This document shows positions 1 to 8,518 of a stretch of DNA of 64,000 nt, one piece after another; the stretch's first letter is position 1; each line of letters begins with the position of its first letter. The stretch spans positions 1 through 64,000 of the forward strand of contig CANGNS010000016.1 in assembly GCA_947455465.1 (NCBI GenBank). The letters run 5' to 3'. The notes beneath the pieces were generated by a model. The model worked only from the letters and a program-made list of their open reading frames with translations, ran no database searches and was not told the DNA's origin. This DNA is from Comamonadaceae bacterium (GTDB taxonomy: Bacteria; Pseudomonadota; Gammaproteobacteria; Burkholderiales; Burkholderiaceae_C). The position numbers were made by a program, and so were the translations under genes.

Positions 1-851
1 AGCACCGCCACCCGGTGCGGGATGTAGCGGTTGCTGGGCAGCACGGCGTAAATGCCCAGGGGTGGGGGTTCAAAGTCCGCCAGGATCTCCACCACCTGGC
101 CTGACCGCAAAAAAGGTTCCGTCAAAAAATCGGGCTGCACCGAAATACCCATGCCTGCGGCATTGGCGTTTAAAAGCGCCAGGCCGTTGTTGGCCGCCAT
201 GCGTCCGCGCACGGCAATGGTTTTGACCTGCCCGTCGATGCGGTACAGCCAATGGGCCGCCGTGCTGCTGCTGGTGTAGAGCAGGCACTCGTGGTTGCGC
301 AATTGCTCGGGGTGCGTGGGCGCGCCGTGCTCGGCCAAATAGGCGGGGGAGGCCACCGTCAGCAAGCGGCAGGCGCCTAGCTTGCGGACAATGTCGCTCG
401 GCTGCAGGTCGGCGGTAATGCGGATGGCCAGGTCCAGGCCTTCCTCGATCAGGTTGGAGCGCTGGTCTGACATGGTCAACAGCATTTCCAGGTGGGGCTG
501 CAGGCGCATGAAGTCCAGCAAAGTGGGCATCAGGCGCTCGCGGCCAAAGCTCAGGGGCACGGCCAGGCGCACCCGGCCGCGCACCAGGGCGCCGTCCTCG
601 GTCAGGCTGGACTCGGCCGCGTCCACCATATTGAGGATGAGCCGGCACTTCTCCAGGTAGGCCGCGCCGGCCGGGGTGAGTGTCAGGCTGCGCGTGCTGC
701 GGGTAATCAGCTTGGCGGCGAGGTGCTTTTCCAGGGCCCCGATTTGGCGGGTGATGGCCGAGCGGTCCACCTGCAGCTGGTCGGCCACGGCCGTGAAGCT
801 GCCCGCCTCGGCCACGCGCACAAAGGTTTGCATTGCGTCGAGTTTGTCCAT
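1..851 (-). CDS. LysR-family transcriptional regulator (3' end cut by window edge)
   Basis: The frame is open from the ATG at 849-851 down to base 1, giving 283 codons with no stop, so the C-terminus lies outside the window. Residues 1-60 form a typical LysR winged helix-turn-helix (start MDKLDAMQTF, then a segment with VDRSAITRQIGALE). The rest looks like a periplasmic-binding-protein-type effector domain (LRLAVPLSFG-like segment around residue 100, HECLLYTSSS around 205). It is divergent from the dioxygenase at 945, and a perfect dyad with a T-N11-A core lies against its start codon, so it probably regulates itself and that gene. The effector is unknown. Family call is firm; target and ligand are inference. 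Confidence 0.93.
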   Translation of the reverse strand, partial: MDKLDAMQTFVRVAEAGSFTAVADQLQVDRSAITRQIGALEKHLAAKLITRSTRSLTLTPAGAAYLEKCRLILNMVDAAESSLTEDGALVRGRVRLAVPLSFGRERLMPTLLDFMRLQPHLEMLLTMSDQRSNLIEEGLDLAIRITADLQPSDIVRKLGACRLLTVASPAYLAEHGAPTHPEQLRNHECLLYTSSSTAAHWLYRIDGQVKTIAVRGRMAANNGLALLNANAAGMGISVQPDFLTEPFLRSGQVVEILADFEPPPLGIYAVLPSNRYIPHRVAV

Positions 852-871
852 TGTTGCAAATTATGCAACAA
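851..871. promoter_or_regulatory. LysR-type dyad operator in the divergent promoter
   Basis: TTGTTGCA (851-858) and TGCAACAA (864-871) are perfect inverted arms around AATTA. The core TGCAAATTATGCA fits the T-N11-A LysR box. It touches the start codon of the minus-strand regulator and lies about 75 bp upstream of the plus-strand dioxygenase. Autoregulation by occlusion of the regulator's own start region is inferred. Confidence 0.6.
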
Positions 872-944
872 ATATTTGTACATATGTGGCTTTTTCTTTT
901 GAAGGAAGCTGCTTACAGTCCGCCTCGCCAACCCAAATACTGCC

Positions 945-1733
945 ATGTCCACCCACCGAAACGTCCTCTTTGTGCCCCATGGTGCGCCAACGTTTGCGCT
1001 GAACCCGGGGGCTGCGGGCGCTGCCATGACGCAGGTGGCCCAAAGCTTTGCCACGCCGCGCGCTATCGTGGTGCTCAGCCCGCACTGGGAAACCGCCGTG
1101 CCCACCGTCGGTACCGCCACCCAGCTCGAGACGATTTACGACTTCTCTGGCTTTGACAGCCGCCTCTACGACATCCGCTACCCCGCCACCGGCTGCCCCG
1201 AGGCCGCCAAGTTGGTCGCCAGCGCGCTGCAGGCCCAGGGCTTGGAAGTGCGCCTGGACCCGACGCGCGGCCTGGACCACGGCGCCTGGGTGCCCTTGCG
1301 CCAGATGTTTCCGGACGCGGACATTCCGGTGATCCCGCTGTCGCTGCAAACCCATGCCGGCCCGGTGCACGCCTACCGGGTGGGCCAGGCGCTGGCGCAA
1401 TTGGCGCAGGGCGATGTGCTCATCGTCGCCTCGGGCAACGTCACCCACAATTTGCGCGACTACGGCGTGGCCCGCATGTCCGGTGGCCTCACACCGGCCT
1501 ATGTCCACAGCTTTGCCGACTGGATACACGCCCATATGGTGGCCACCGACGTGGGCGCCTTGCTCAACTACCGCCAGGCCAGCGCCGACGGCGCGCGCGC
1601 CCACCCCAGCGAAGACCATTTGCTGCCCCTCTTTACTGCTTTAGGCGCCGCCGGTGCCGATGCGCAAGCGCAGGCCTTTTTCAGGGGCGTGAGCGATTAC
1701 GTCATCGCCATGGACGGCTACAGCTTTCACTAA
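945..1733 (+). CDS. ygiD: LigB/DODA-type extradiol ring-cleavage dioxygenase
   Basis: The 262-residue protein has the usual length of the DODA-type (4,5-DOPA extradiol dioxygenase, YgiD-like) class III enzymes, which cleave catechols beside the hydroxyls using a non-haem metal. Visible conserved histidines are H12 (PHGAP), H47 (LSPHWE), H112 (LDHGAWVPL), H168 (SGNVTHNL) and H225 (HPSEDHLLPL), the pattern expected for metal ligands and acid/base residues. No signal peptide is seen, so it is cytoplasmic. It is divergent from a LysR gene, which suggests induction by an aromatic or related compound. It is followed 9 bp later by a cytochrome b561 gene. The true substrate cannot be read from the sequence. 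Confidence 0.9.
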   Translation: MSTHRNVLFVPHGAPTFALNPGAAGAAMTQVAQSFATPRAIVVLSPHWETAVPTVGTATQLETIYDFSGFDSRLYDIRYPATGCPEAAKLVASALQAQGLEVRLDPTRGLDHGAWVPLRQMFPDADIPVIPLSLQTHAGPVHAYRVGQALAQLAQGDVLIVASGNVTHNLRDYGVARMSGGLTPAYVHSFADWIHAHMVATDVGALLNYRQASADGARAHPSEDHLLPLFTALGAAGADAQAQAFFRGVSDYVIAMDGYSFH

Positions 1734-1742
1734 CACCACCCC

Positions 1743-2279
1743 ATGACCACGCACTACACCACCCCCGCCAAAGCCCTGCACTGGCTGATGGCCCTCATGC
1801 TTGGCTGCCTTTTGGCACTGGGCTTTTACATGGCCGACTTGCCGCGCTCGCCCGAAAGAATTCAGCTCTTTACTTGGCACAAGTGGGCAGGCGTTACCTT
1901 TTTTGCCCTGGTCTGGCTGCGCCTGTTTTGGCGCGCCACGCACCGCCCGCCAGCCTATCCGGCCAGCATGACCGGCTTGCAGCAGACGGCGGCCCATGCC
2001 GGGCACTTTGCGATTTATGTGCTGATGCTGGCCATACCGGTGAGCGGCTGGATCATGAGCTCGGCCAAGGGCGTGCAAACCGTCTGGTTTGGCGTGCTGC
2101 CGCTGCCCGACCTGGTGGCCCGCGATAAGGCCCTGGGCCACCAGCTAGAGGAGCTGCACAGCGCGCTGGCCGTGGGCCTGATGGCGCTGGTCGGCGTGCA
2201 TGTGGCCGCCGCCGTGTACCACTACCGCGTACTCAAAGACGACGTCTTGCAACGCATGATGCCCTCTAAAGCCGAATAA
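1743..2279 (+). CDS. Cytochrome b561-family membrane protein
   Basis: The 178-residue protein has four hydrophobic helices and the family layout of histidines: KALHWLMAL near residue 14, FTWHKWAG near 46, AAHAGHFAIY near 86 and a C-terminal GVHVAAAVYHY segment. These fit bis-haem b coordination in the inner membrane. Family members move electrons between quinone and periplasmic partners. It sits 24 bp before two YceI genes, an association often seen in proteobacteria, and probably shares their transcript. The electron acceptor is not known. Confidence 0.92.
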   Translation: MTTHYTTPAKALHWLMALMLGCLLALGFYMADLPRSPERIQLFTWHKWAGVTFFALVWLRLFWRATHRPPAYPASMTGLQQTAAHAGHFAIYVLMLAIPVSGWIMSSAKGVQTVWFGVLPLPDLVARDKALGHQLEELHSALAVGLMALVGVHVAAAVYHYRVLKDDVLQRMMPSKAE

Positions 2280-2303
2280 AGCCGACCAAGGCAGAACACT
2301 GAT

Positions 2304-2867
2304 ATGAAATACACACACTTTGCAGCCCTTGCGGCCGGCTTTTTATTGGCTACCAGCAGCATGGCCGCGCCATTCCAAGGCGTGCAGCTGGACAAAAGCA
2401 GCATCACCTTTCGCTACAAGCAAATGGGCGTCTCCATGGATGGCAAGTTTGGCAAATTTGCCAGCGCGCTCAGCTTTGACCCAGCCAAGCCCGAGCAGGC
2501 CAGCGCCACCATCGACATCGACCTGGCCAGCATAGACACCGGCTCGGGCGAGGGCGATGACGAGGTGGTCGGCAAACCCTGGTTCCACACCGCAGCCTTC
2601 CCAAAGGCCGTTTTCGTGCTCAAGCAAATGAAGGCCACGGCGCCCAATGCGTACGAGGCCAGCGGCACGCTCAGTATCAAAGGCCGCGCGAGGGAGCTGA
2701 AGTTCCCGGTCAAGTACATGGCCCAAGGCGCCAAAGGCCAATTGAGCGCCAGCTTCACCCTGGCGCGCGCCGACTTTGCCATCGGCGAGGGCGTCTGGTC
2801 CAAATTTGACGTCATTGCCAATGACGTTCTGGTCAATTTTCAACTCACCGTCCAAGCGGGCAAATAA
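2304..2867 (+). CDS. YceI-family periplasmic lipid-binding protein (first copy)
   Basis: The 187-residue protein starts with a Sec signal peptide (MKYTHFAALAAGFLLATSSMAA, cleavage expected near residue 22). The mature part shows YceI features: VQLDKSSITFRYKQMG at the start, PWFHTAAFPKAVF in the middle and GTLSIKGRARELKFPV later. YceI proteins form a small beta-barrel that binds isoprenoid quinones or polyisoprenoids in the periplasm. It lies directly between cytochrome b561 and a second YceI gene, so the three probably form one unit for a membrane redox or stress function. Clear family call; ligand unknown. Confidence 0.92.
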   Translation: MKYTHFAALAAGFLLATSSMAAPFQGVQLDKSSITFRYKQMGVSMDGKFGKFASALSFDPAKPEQASATIDIDLASIDTGSGEGDDEVVGKPWFHTAAFPKAVFVLKQMKATAPNAYEASGTLSIKGRARELKFPVKYMAQGAKGQLSASFTLARADFAIGEGVWSKFDVIANDVLVNFQLTVQAGK

Positions 2868-2892
2868 ACCTTTTTTTAACTGGAGAACCTCT

Positions 2893-3471
2893 ATGAAAAC
2901 TTTGAAAACCCTCAGCGCCGCTATCGCACTTACGGCCATCAGCATGGGCGCCGCCCTGGCCGCCCCCGTGACCTACACGGTGGACAGCTCGCATACCTAC
3001 CCGCGTTTTTCGTATTCGCACCTGGGCTATTCCACCCAGCTGAGCAGCTTTACCAACACCAGCGGCACCGTGGTGTTTGACGCTGCGGCCAAAACCGGCG
3101 CGGTCGACATCATCATTGACATGACCACCGTCAACACCGGTTCTACCGACTTCAACAGCCACATCCAAGGCGAAGGATTTCTGGAGACCGCCAAGTTCCC
3201 CAAAGCCACTTTCAAATCCACCAAAGTGGTTTTTGACGGCGACAAGCCCGCTTCCGTAGAAGGCCAGCTCACCATCAAAGGCGTGACCAAAGCCGTCACC
3301 CTGACCGTGACCTCCTTCCAGGCCGTACCCCACCCGATGATGAAAGTGCCCGCACTGGGCGCCAACGCTTTCACCACCATCAAGCGCACCGAATTTGGCG
3401 CTGGCAAATACGCCCCCTACGTGGGTGACGAGGTGCGTATCGACATCGCGATCGAAGCGCTGGCCAAATAA
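2893..3471 (+). CDS. YceI-family periplasmic lipid-binding protein (second copy)
   Basis: The start is the ATG at 2893, preceded by CTGGAG at 2880-2885, giving 192 residues. A signal peptide ends near ALAA (residue 24). The mature part opens with VTYTVDSSHTYPRFSYSH, close to the YceI consensus for a polyisoprenoid-binding barrel, and has GFLETAKFPKATFKSTKV and GQLTIKGVTKAVTLTV. It is diverged from the copy just upstream, so it is an old duplication rather than a recent one. The nitroreductase gene begins 36 bp after its stop. Confidence 0.93.
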   Translation: MKTLKTLSAAIALTAISMGAALAAPVTYTVDSSHTYPRFSYSHLGYSTQLSSFTNTSGTVVFDAAAKTGAVDIIIDMTTVNTGSTDFNSHIQGEGFLETAKFPKATFKSTKVVFDGDKPASVEGQLTIKGVTKAVTLTVTSFQAVPHPMMKVPALGANAFTTIKRTEFGAGKYAPYVGDEVRIDIAIEALAK

Positions 3472-3507
3472 TTTCCCTTCACCACCTATTACCTAAAGAG
3501 ACTTCGT

Positions 3508-4128
3508 ATGACAGACATTACAAGCGCCATCAATGGCCGCACCTCGGCCAACAACTTTGACCCCACCCACGTCATGAGCCAGGCTGAGATTTCGGAGCTG
3601 GCCCAACTGGCCAACCAAACCCCCACCTCCTTTAACCAGCAAAACTGGCGCCTGGTGGCCGTCAACACGCCCGCTGCCAAAGCGCGCCTGAAGGCCGCCG
3701 CTTTCAACCAGCCCAAAGTGGGCGACGCGGCCGTGACCTTTGTGGTCGTCGGCAAAGTGGGCGGCCACAAAGACCTGCCCACGCTCATCAAGCCCATGCT
3801 GGACGGCGGCCATATCGACCAAGCCGCTTTTGACGGCTGGATCGGCATGGCCAACGGCATGTACGACAGCAACGCCCAACTGCAGCGCGACGAAGCCATC
3901 CGCTCGGCCTCCATGGCCGCCATGACGCTGATGTACGCCGCCCACGGCAAAGGCCTGGTCTCGGGCGCCATGATCGGCTTTGACCCCGCCGCCGTCAGCG
4001 CCGAGTGCAAACTCGCCGCCAACGAAATCCCCGCCATGCTCATCGCCGTAGGCCGCCCCGCCCCCGGCAACTGGCCCCGCAAAGTGCGCCGCGCCCTGGC
4101 GGACGTGGTGAGCTTTAGCGCGGACTAA
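3508..4128 (+). CDS. Nitroreductase-family FMN oxidoreductase
   Basis: This is a 206-residue protein of the nitroreductase fold. Family markers are the N-terminal arginine segment (INGRTSANNF), the PTSFNQQNWRLVAV strand that contacts FMN, and the C-terminal NEIPAMLIAVGRPAP segment. Members are cytoplasmic FMN dimers that reduce nitro groups, quinones or flavins with NAD(P)H. It is preceded by AAAGAG about 10 bp upstream of the ATG and is followed by a strong terminator, so it ends the b561-YceI-YceI operon. The substrate is not predictable. Confidence 0.9.
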   Translation: MTDITSAINGRTSANNFDPTHVMSQAEISELAQLANQTPTSFNQQNWRLVAVNTPAAKARLKAAAFNQPKVGDAAVTFVVVGKVGGHKDLPTLIKPMLDGGHIDQAAFDGWIGMANGMYDSNAQLQRDEAIRSASMAAMTLMYAAHGKGLVSGAMIGFDPAAVSAECKLAANEIPAMLIAVGRPAPGNWPRKVRRALADVVSFSAD

Positions 4129-4150
4129 GTTCCACGCGCAAAGCGCAAAG

Positions 4151-4179
4151 GCCGGGGAGCTAATCCCCGGCTTTTTTTT
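4151..4179 (+). terminator. Rho-independent terminator after the nitroreductase gene
   Basis: GCCGGGG (4151-4157) pairs with CCCCGGC (4165-4171) around a 7-nt loop, followed by eight T residues. It closes the plus-strand operon that ends at 4128. Confidence 0.88.
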
Positions 4180-4422
4180 GCACGCAAAATGGCTAAGTAA
4201 AGACAAACATTTATCTTTCGGTGGGGTCTCCTGGGGGAGGTGCCCTGCGCAATCTCTCGCTCAGGCGAGACGCCCCGCTTTTTTGGGTTTACGGGTTTAC
4301 CCCCGTATCCAGGGGAGCCTGGCACTCCTATGCTGAATCACCGATCCCACCTACTGGCGGCTCAGCCTGGCTTGCGGACATTCGGTTGGCACCCTCAGAA
4401 ATAATCAACTAGGAGATTTCGT
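4180..4422 (+). other. Structured 243-bp leader/intergenic region before the DUF6351 gene
   Basis: No convincing gene is seen. The region holds a hairpin TCTCGC (4255-4260)/GCGAGA (4265-4270) followed by CGCCCCGC and a T6 run (4279-4284), which looks terminator-like. It also holds a tandem octamer GGGTTTAC at 4285-4292 and 4293-4300, and further GC-rich stretches. A ribosome-binding site (CTAGGAGA) precedes the ATG at 4423. It could be a regulated leader or a small RNA; neither matches a class I recognise. Confidence 0.4.
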
Positions 4423-6780
4423 ATGAGTTTTACAGTTCCACCAATGTTTTCCCGACGGGCCAGACCGCTGGCATGGCTGGCCATAGCCAGTGCAAGTTGG
4501 GTGATTTCTGCCTGCGGTGGCAGCAATAGCGCCACCGTCGCAACGCCGGCTCCCGTAGTTGTTGTCGCGCCAACCACCGCCCCGGGTCTCAATATCAAGT
4601 CCTCACCTGCCTACCGGGTGACCGGCGGCAGTGCCTTGATCGAAGTGGCTATGCCTTCCGATGCCAAAACGGGCGAAGCGCTGTCGGTCAGCCTCAACGG
4701 CACGGATGTCACCAGCGCATTCAAAGCCGGCAGCACTACTGGCACCATGCTGGGCTTGGTCAGTGGACTGACCACCGGCGACAACGCGCTGACCGCCAAG
4801 GTCGGCAGCTCGGGCACCACATCGCTTACGCTGACCAACTATGCGATTACCGGGCCGGTAACGTCCGGTCCGCATATCTCGCCCTTTATTTGCCAGCTCG
4901 ATGCCTTGGCCTTGCCCGACGGCAGCCGGTTAACCGCCGTGAGCGCCAACGACCCGACCTGCTCGGCCACAACCAACGTGCAATACCAATACCGCTCGAC
5001 TGGCGAGGTCTTTAAAACACTGACTGACAAGACCAAAATTCCGGCAGACGTCAAGATGATTAAGAACGCGGCGGGCGCCTCGGTGCCCTACATCGTTCGC
5101 GTCGAGACCATGACCATCGACCGCGGTATCGCACAGATCACCATCTTGTTTGACCCCACGACCGACGTCGAGCCCACCCCGGCTACACCACCCAAGAACT
5201 GGAACAAGCGCCTGGTCTATGGCCACGGCACCGGTTGTATGGCGGGTTGGTTTATCCAAGGCGGTGTCTGGGGTTACAACCCGATGAATGACACCTGGCT
5301 CTCACGCGGCTATGCAGTGGCAAATAACACCCTGAACCACCCCACCAATAGCTGCAACCAGGTGCTGGCGGGCGAGGCGGCGGTGATGACCAAGGAGTAC
5401 TTTATTAAGCGCTTTGGTGCACCGGTTTACACCATCTCCACCGGCACCTCGGGCGGCTCGATCGCCAGCGTCCAGCTCAGCGATATGTTCCCCGGCCTGT
5501 TTGACGGTGCCCTGGTCGATGCCAGCTTCCCGGACGTCATCACCATTGCCCAGTCTGCTACCGATGCGCATTTGCTCAGCAATTATTTTGCAACCACGGC
5601 ACCTTCGGCGGCCTCGTTCACATCGCAGCAAAAAGCCCTGATTTCCGGCTACGCGGCTGAAATGACCATGGTCGCGGCAGGCAACCAAATGGGCCGCACG
5701 GACCCTGTTCCCGGCCGCTTGGCGCCGATTTTTGCCGGCGTTGCCAACTACGCTTCTGCGGTTTGGAACGCCATAGTGCCTGTCTCTATGCGCTACGATC
5801 CCAACACCACGCCGCCCAACTTCACCGGCGCGCGGCCCACGATTTACGACGCCAGCGTCAATGTCTACGGCCGTGGCCCCAATCCCTTGGACCCGTCGGG
5901 CAAGTCGACCATTGGCCTGCGGACCTACGACAACGTGGGCGTGCAATACGGCCTCTCGGCGCTCAATGCAGGCACCATCACGGCCACGCAGTTCTTGGAC
6001 ATCAACGCCAACATCGGCGGTTTTGATACCGATGCCAACCCCATCGCAAGCCGCAGTGTGGGTAACGACGGAGCCATCCAGCGCGCCAATCAGGCTGGCT
6101 TGCTGCTTAGCGGTACGGCCGGCTTAGGCAACATTCCCATTCTGGACGTCACCAATATTTACTCGGAAGACACCAATAACTACCACCTACAGTGGGAGCA
6201 CTTTGCGGTGCGCGAGCGCCTGGTCCAAGGCTATGGCAATGCCGACAACTACGTGATGTGGCGCGGTGGCCCAGGTACCGGCCCAACAGCTGCCAACCCG
6301 GCAGCCATCATCGCCGCGCTCAGCCCCAACGCGATTGCTGCATTCGAGAAGTGGATGGAAGCCATTGTTGCGGACAAGTCGTCAGACCCACAGCGCACCA
6401 AGACCATTCGCAACAAGCCTGCCGATTTGGTGGACGGCTGCTTCGACAAGTCCAGCCCGCCCCAGTTCATTGCCGAAAAGCAGGTCTTGGGCACCAGCGG
6501 CACGCAGTGCAACATCTTGTGGCCATCCTACCGCTTCCCGCGTATGGAAGCGGGTGGTCCTCTAGCATCCAACAACCTGAAGTGCCAACTCAAGCCGGTG
6601 GACTTGGCTGACTACAAAGTCACGTTCAGCGCTGCCGACCTAAGCCGCCTGCGCACCATCTTCCCGCAAGGCGTGTGCGACTTCAGCAAGCCGGGCGCCA
6701 ACTTCACCAAAGTGGTACCGTGGGCATCGTTTGGCCCGTCTAAAACCAATCTGGTCTACGACATCACCACCGCCAAGTAA
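4423..6780 (+). CDS. DUF6351-family lipoprotein, putative alpha/beta-hydrolase fold
   Basis: The 785-residue protein has a lipoprotein signal: basic start, hydrophobic stretch, then lipobox ISAC with the lipidated cysteine near residue 31, so it is probably anchored on the outer or inner membrane facing the periplasm. The body resembles the DUF6351 family: SGPHISPFICQL near residue 150, VPYIVRVETMTIDRG near 220 and WNKRLVYGHGTGC near 260. A GTSGGS segment near residue 344 looks like a serine-hydrolase nucleophile elbow. I infer an esterase or depolymerase-like hydrolase, but no substrate is known. It stands alone between two terminators. Confidence 0.78.
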   Translation: MSFTVPPMFSRRARPLAWLAIASASWVISACGGSNSATVATPAPVVVVAPTTAPGLNIKSSPAYRVTGGSALIEVAMPSDAKTGEALSVSLNGTDVTSAFKAGSTTGTMLGLVSGLTTGDNALTAKVGSSGTTSLTLTNYAITGPVTSGPHISPFICQLDALALPDGSRLTAVSANDPTCSATTNVQYQYRSTGEVFKTLTDKTKIPADVKMIKNAAGASVPYIVRVETMTIDRGIAQITILFDPTTDVEPTPATPPKNWNKRLVYGHGTGCMAGWFIQGGVWGYNPMNDTWLSRGYAVANNTLNHPTNSCNQVLAGEAAVMTKEYFIKRFGAPVYTISTGTSGGSIASVQLSDMFPGLFDGALVDASFPDVITIAQSATDAHLLSNYFATTAPSAASFTSQQKALISGYAAEMTMVAAGNQMGRTDPVPGRLAPIFAGVANYASAVWNAIVPVSMRYDPNTTPPNFTGARPTIYDASVNVYGRGPNPLDPSGKSTIGLRTYDNVGVQYGLSALNAGTITATQFLDINANIGGFDTDANPIASRSVGNDGAIQRANQAGLLLSGTAGLGNIPILDVTNIYSEDTNNYHLQWEHFAVRERLVQGYGNADNYVMWRGGPGTGPTAANPAAIIAALSPNAIAAFEKWMEAIVADKSSDPQRTKTIRNKPADLVDGCFDKSSPPQFIAEKQVLGTSGTQCNILWPSYRFPRMEAGGPLASNNLKCQLKPVDLADYKVTFSAADLSRLRTIFPQGVCDFSKPGANFTKVVPWASFGPSKTNLVYDITTAK

Positions 6781-6799
6781 AACCACCCTGGTTCGCCAG

Positions 6800-6836
6800 A
6801 GCAAGAAGCCGGACAGTGTCCGGCTTCTTGCTTTTT
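6800..6836 (+). terminator. Strong terminator, 15-bp stem
   Basis: Bases 6800-6814 pair perfectly with 6818-6832 around a 3-nt loop (AGT), and T residues continue to 6836. It ends the DUF6351 gene and marks the left edge of the type III R-M island. Confidence 0.95.
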
Positions 6837-6911
6837 GGGACTGCCCAAGGGCCTCCGGCAGAAAAGCGGTACGCTTAGGTCAAAATGTAATTTTTAAAAA
6901 CGTAATCGTTT

Positions 6912-6940
6912 ATAGTTTGGCAAATGTTTGCCAAGACTAT
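6912..6940. promoter_or_regulatory. Inverted repeat upstream of mod
   Basis: TTGGCAAA (6917-6924) and TTTGCCAA (6927-6934) are perfect arms around TG. An outer pair ATAGT (6912-6916)/ACTAT (6936-6940) extends the symmetry with one unpaired base. It lies 23 bp before the methyltransferase start in an AT-rich promoter region, so an operator for the R-M genes is likely. The binding protein is unknown. Confidence 0.5.
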
Positions 6941-6962
6941 CATTTACTTTATCGGCTGACCC

Positions 6963-8486
6963 ATGCCGTTTCTCGACTGGGTCAACAAGCGCCAAGCTAC
7001 GCGCAGCGCGCAAGACGTGCCTTACCACTTGCTACGCCAGGTCAGCGCACACGGCGACACTACTGGCGCGTACGCCGACAACCTGCTGGTGCAGGGCGAC
7101 AACCTGCTGGCCCTCAAGGCGCTGCTGCCTTTTTACCGGGGGCAGATCAAGTGCATATTTATCGACCCGCCCTACAACACGCAAAGCGCCTTCGAACACT
7201 ACGACGACCGGCTGGAACACAGCCAGTGGCTGAGCATGATGTACCCGCGCCTGGCGCTGCTGCGCGAGCTACTGGCTGAGAACGGCAGCATCTGGGTGAC
7301 GCTGGATGACAACGAGGCGCACTACTGCAAGGTGCTGATGGATGAGGTGTTTGGGCGGCAGAATTTTCTACGTAATGTTGTTTGGCAAAAAAAATATACG
7401 GTAGCAAGTGATTCAACGGGAATACCCGACTCGCATGATCACATTCTTGTTTACCGGCGCGGACAAAAATTAACCCGGAACTTACTACCAAGAACTGATA
7501 AGCAAAATTCACTCTATAAATACGATGACCAAGACGGTCGCGGTCCGTGGCGCACCGATAACTTGAGCGTGAAATCTTACTCAGCTGATTACGACTATCC
7601 AATTATTAATCCGAATACAGGTATTGCTTACCGCCCACCCTCCGGCCGATGCTGGCAGACCAGTGCAGTACGAATGCACGATTTAATAAAAAATAATTTT
7701 ATATATTGGGGAAAAGGTGGGAAAGGTGCACCTCAATTAAAACGTTATCTACATGCTGTTCAGCAGGGGATCGTCCCCAATTCATGGTGGCCACACGAAG
7801 AGGTTGGCCACAACGATGAATCTCGCAAAGAGCAAAAAATATTTTTCGGAAATTTGGCGTTTTCAACGCCAAAACCAGAACGGTTGCTAAGTCGCATTAT
7901 CGAGATTGCCACCAACCCCAACGACCTCGTCCTCGACAGCTTCCTAGGCTCAGGCACCACCGCCGCGGTGGCCCACAAAATGGGCCGTCGCTACATAGGC
8001 ATCGAGATGGGCGAACATGCCCAAACGCATTGCCTGCCCCGGCTGCAAAAAGTGCTGGAGGGCGAGCAAGGTGGCATCAGCGCGCAAGTGGGCTGGCAAG
8101 GTGGCGGTGGTTTTCGCTTTTGCAAAGTGGGTAGCGCGGTGTTTGATGCTTTTGGCGCGATTCACCCCGACGTGAAGTTCAACGCGCTGGCCGCTTACCT
8201 CTGGCATTTTGAAACCGGCACCCCCGGCAAAGCCCGCTACGAAAAGCCCCGCCTGGGCATGCACCAGGGCACGGCCTATTACCTGCTGTTTAACGGCATT
8301 TTGGGCGACCGCCGGCCCGAAGGCGGCAATGTACTAACGCTGGCGGTGCTGCAAATGATCGAAGAGGCCATGCCCCACGCCGGCCCCAAGGTTATTTATG
8401 GCGAGACCACCAGCCTGGGGCCTGCCCGCCTGGCGCGCCTGGGTATCAGCTTTAAGCAAATTCCTTACGACCTCCCGCTGCGCTAG
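6963..8486 (+). CDS. mod: Type III restriction-modification DNA methyltransferase (Mod subunit)
   Basis: The 507-residue protein has the beta-class order of amino-methyltransferase motifs: motif IV FIDPPYNT near residue 70 comes first, and the AdoMet motif DSFLGSGTT near residue 325 comes later, with the target-recognition region between them. It should methylate adenine (N6) or possibly cytosine (N4) and give specificity to the Res subunit encoded 32 bp downstream. The central part (about 7361-7880) is strikingly AT-rich against GC-rich flanks, which suggests that the recognition domain was exchanged by recombination. The C-terminal 130 residues are GC-rich again. No repeat tract for phase variation was noticed. 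Confidence 0.9.
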   Translation: MPFLDWVNKRQATRSAQDVPYHLLRQVSAHGDTTGAYADNLLVQGDNLLALKALLPFYRGQIKCIFIDPPYNTQSAFEHYDDRLEHSQWLSMMYPRLALLRELLAENGSIWVTLDDNEAHYCKVLMDEVFGRQNFLRNVVWQKKYTVASDSTGIPDSHDHILVYRRGQKLTRNLLPRTDKQNSLYKYDDQDGRGPWRTDNLSVKSYSADYDYPIINPNTGIAYRPPSGRCWQTSAVRMHDLIKNNFIYWGKGGKGAPQLKRYLHAVQQGIVPNSWWPHEEVGHNDESRKEQKIFFGNLAFSTPKPERLLSRIIEIATNPNDLVLDSFLGSGTTAAVAHKMGRRYIGIEMGEHAQTHCLPRLQKVLEGEQGGISAQVGWQGGGGFRFCKVGSAVFDAFGAIHPDVKFNALAAYLWHFETGTPGKARYEKPRLGMHQGTAYYLLFNGILGDRRPEGGNVLTLAVLQMIEEAMPHAGPKVIYGETTSLGPARLARLGISFKQIPYDLPLR

Positions 8487-8518
8487 CCGCACTTACCGCT
8501 GTCTTGCCAGCCCACGCC

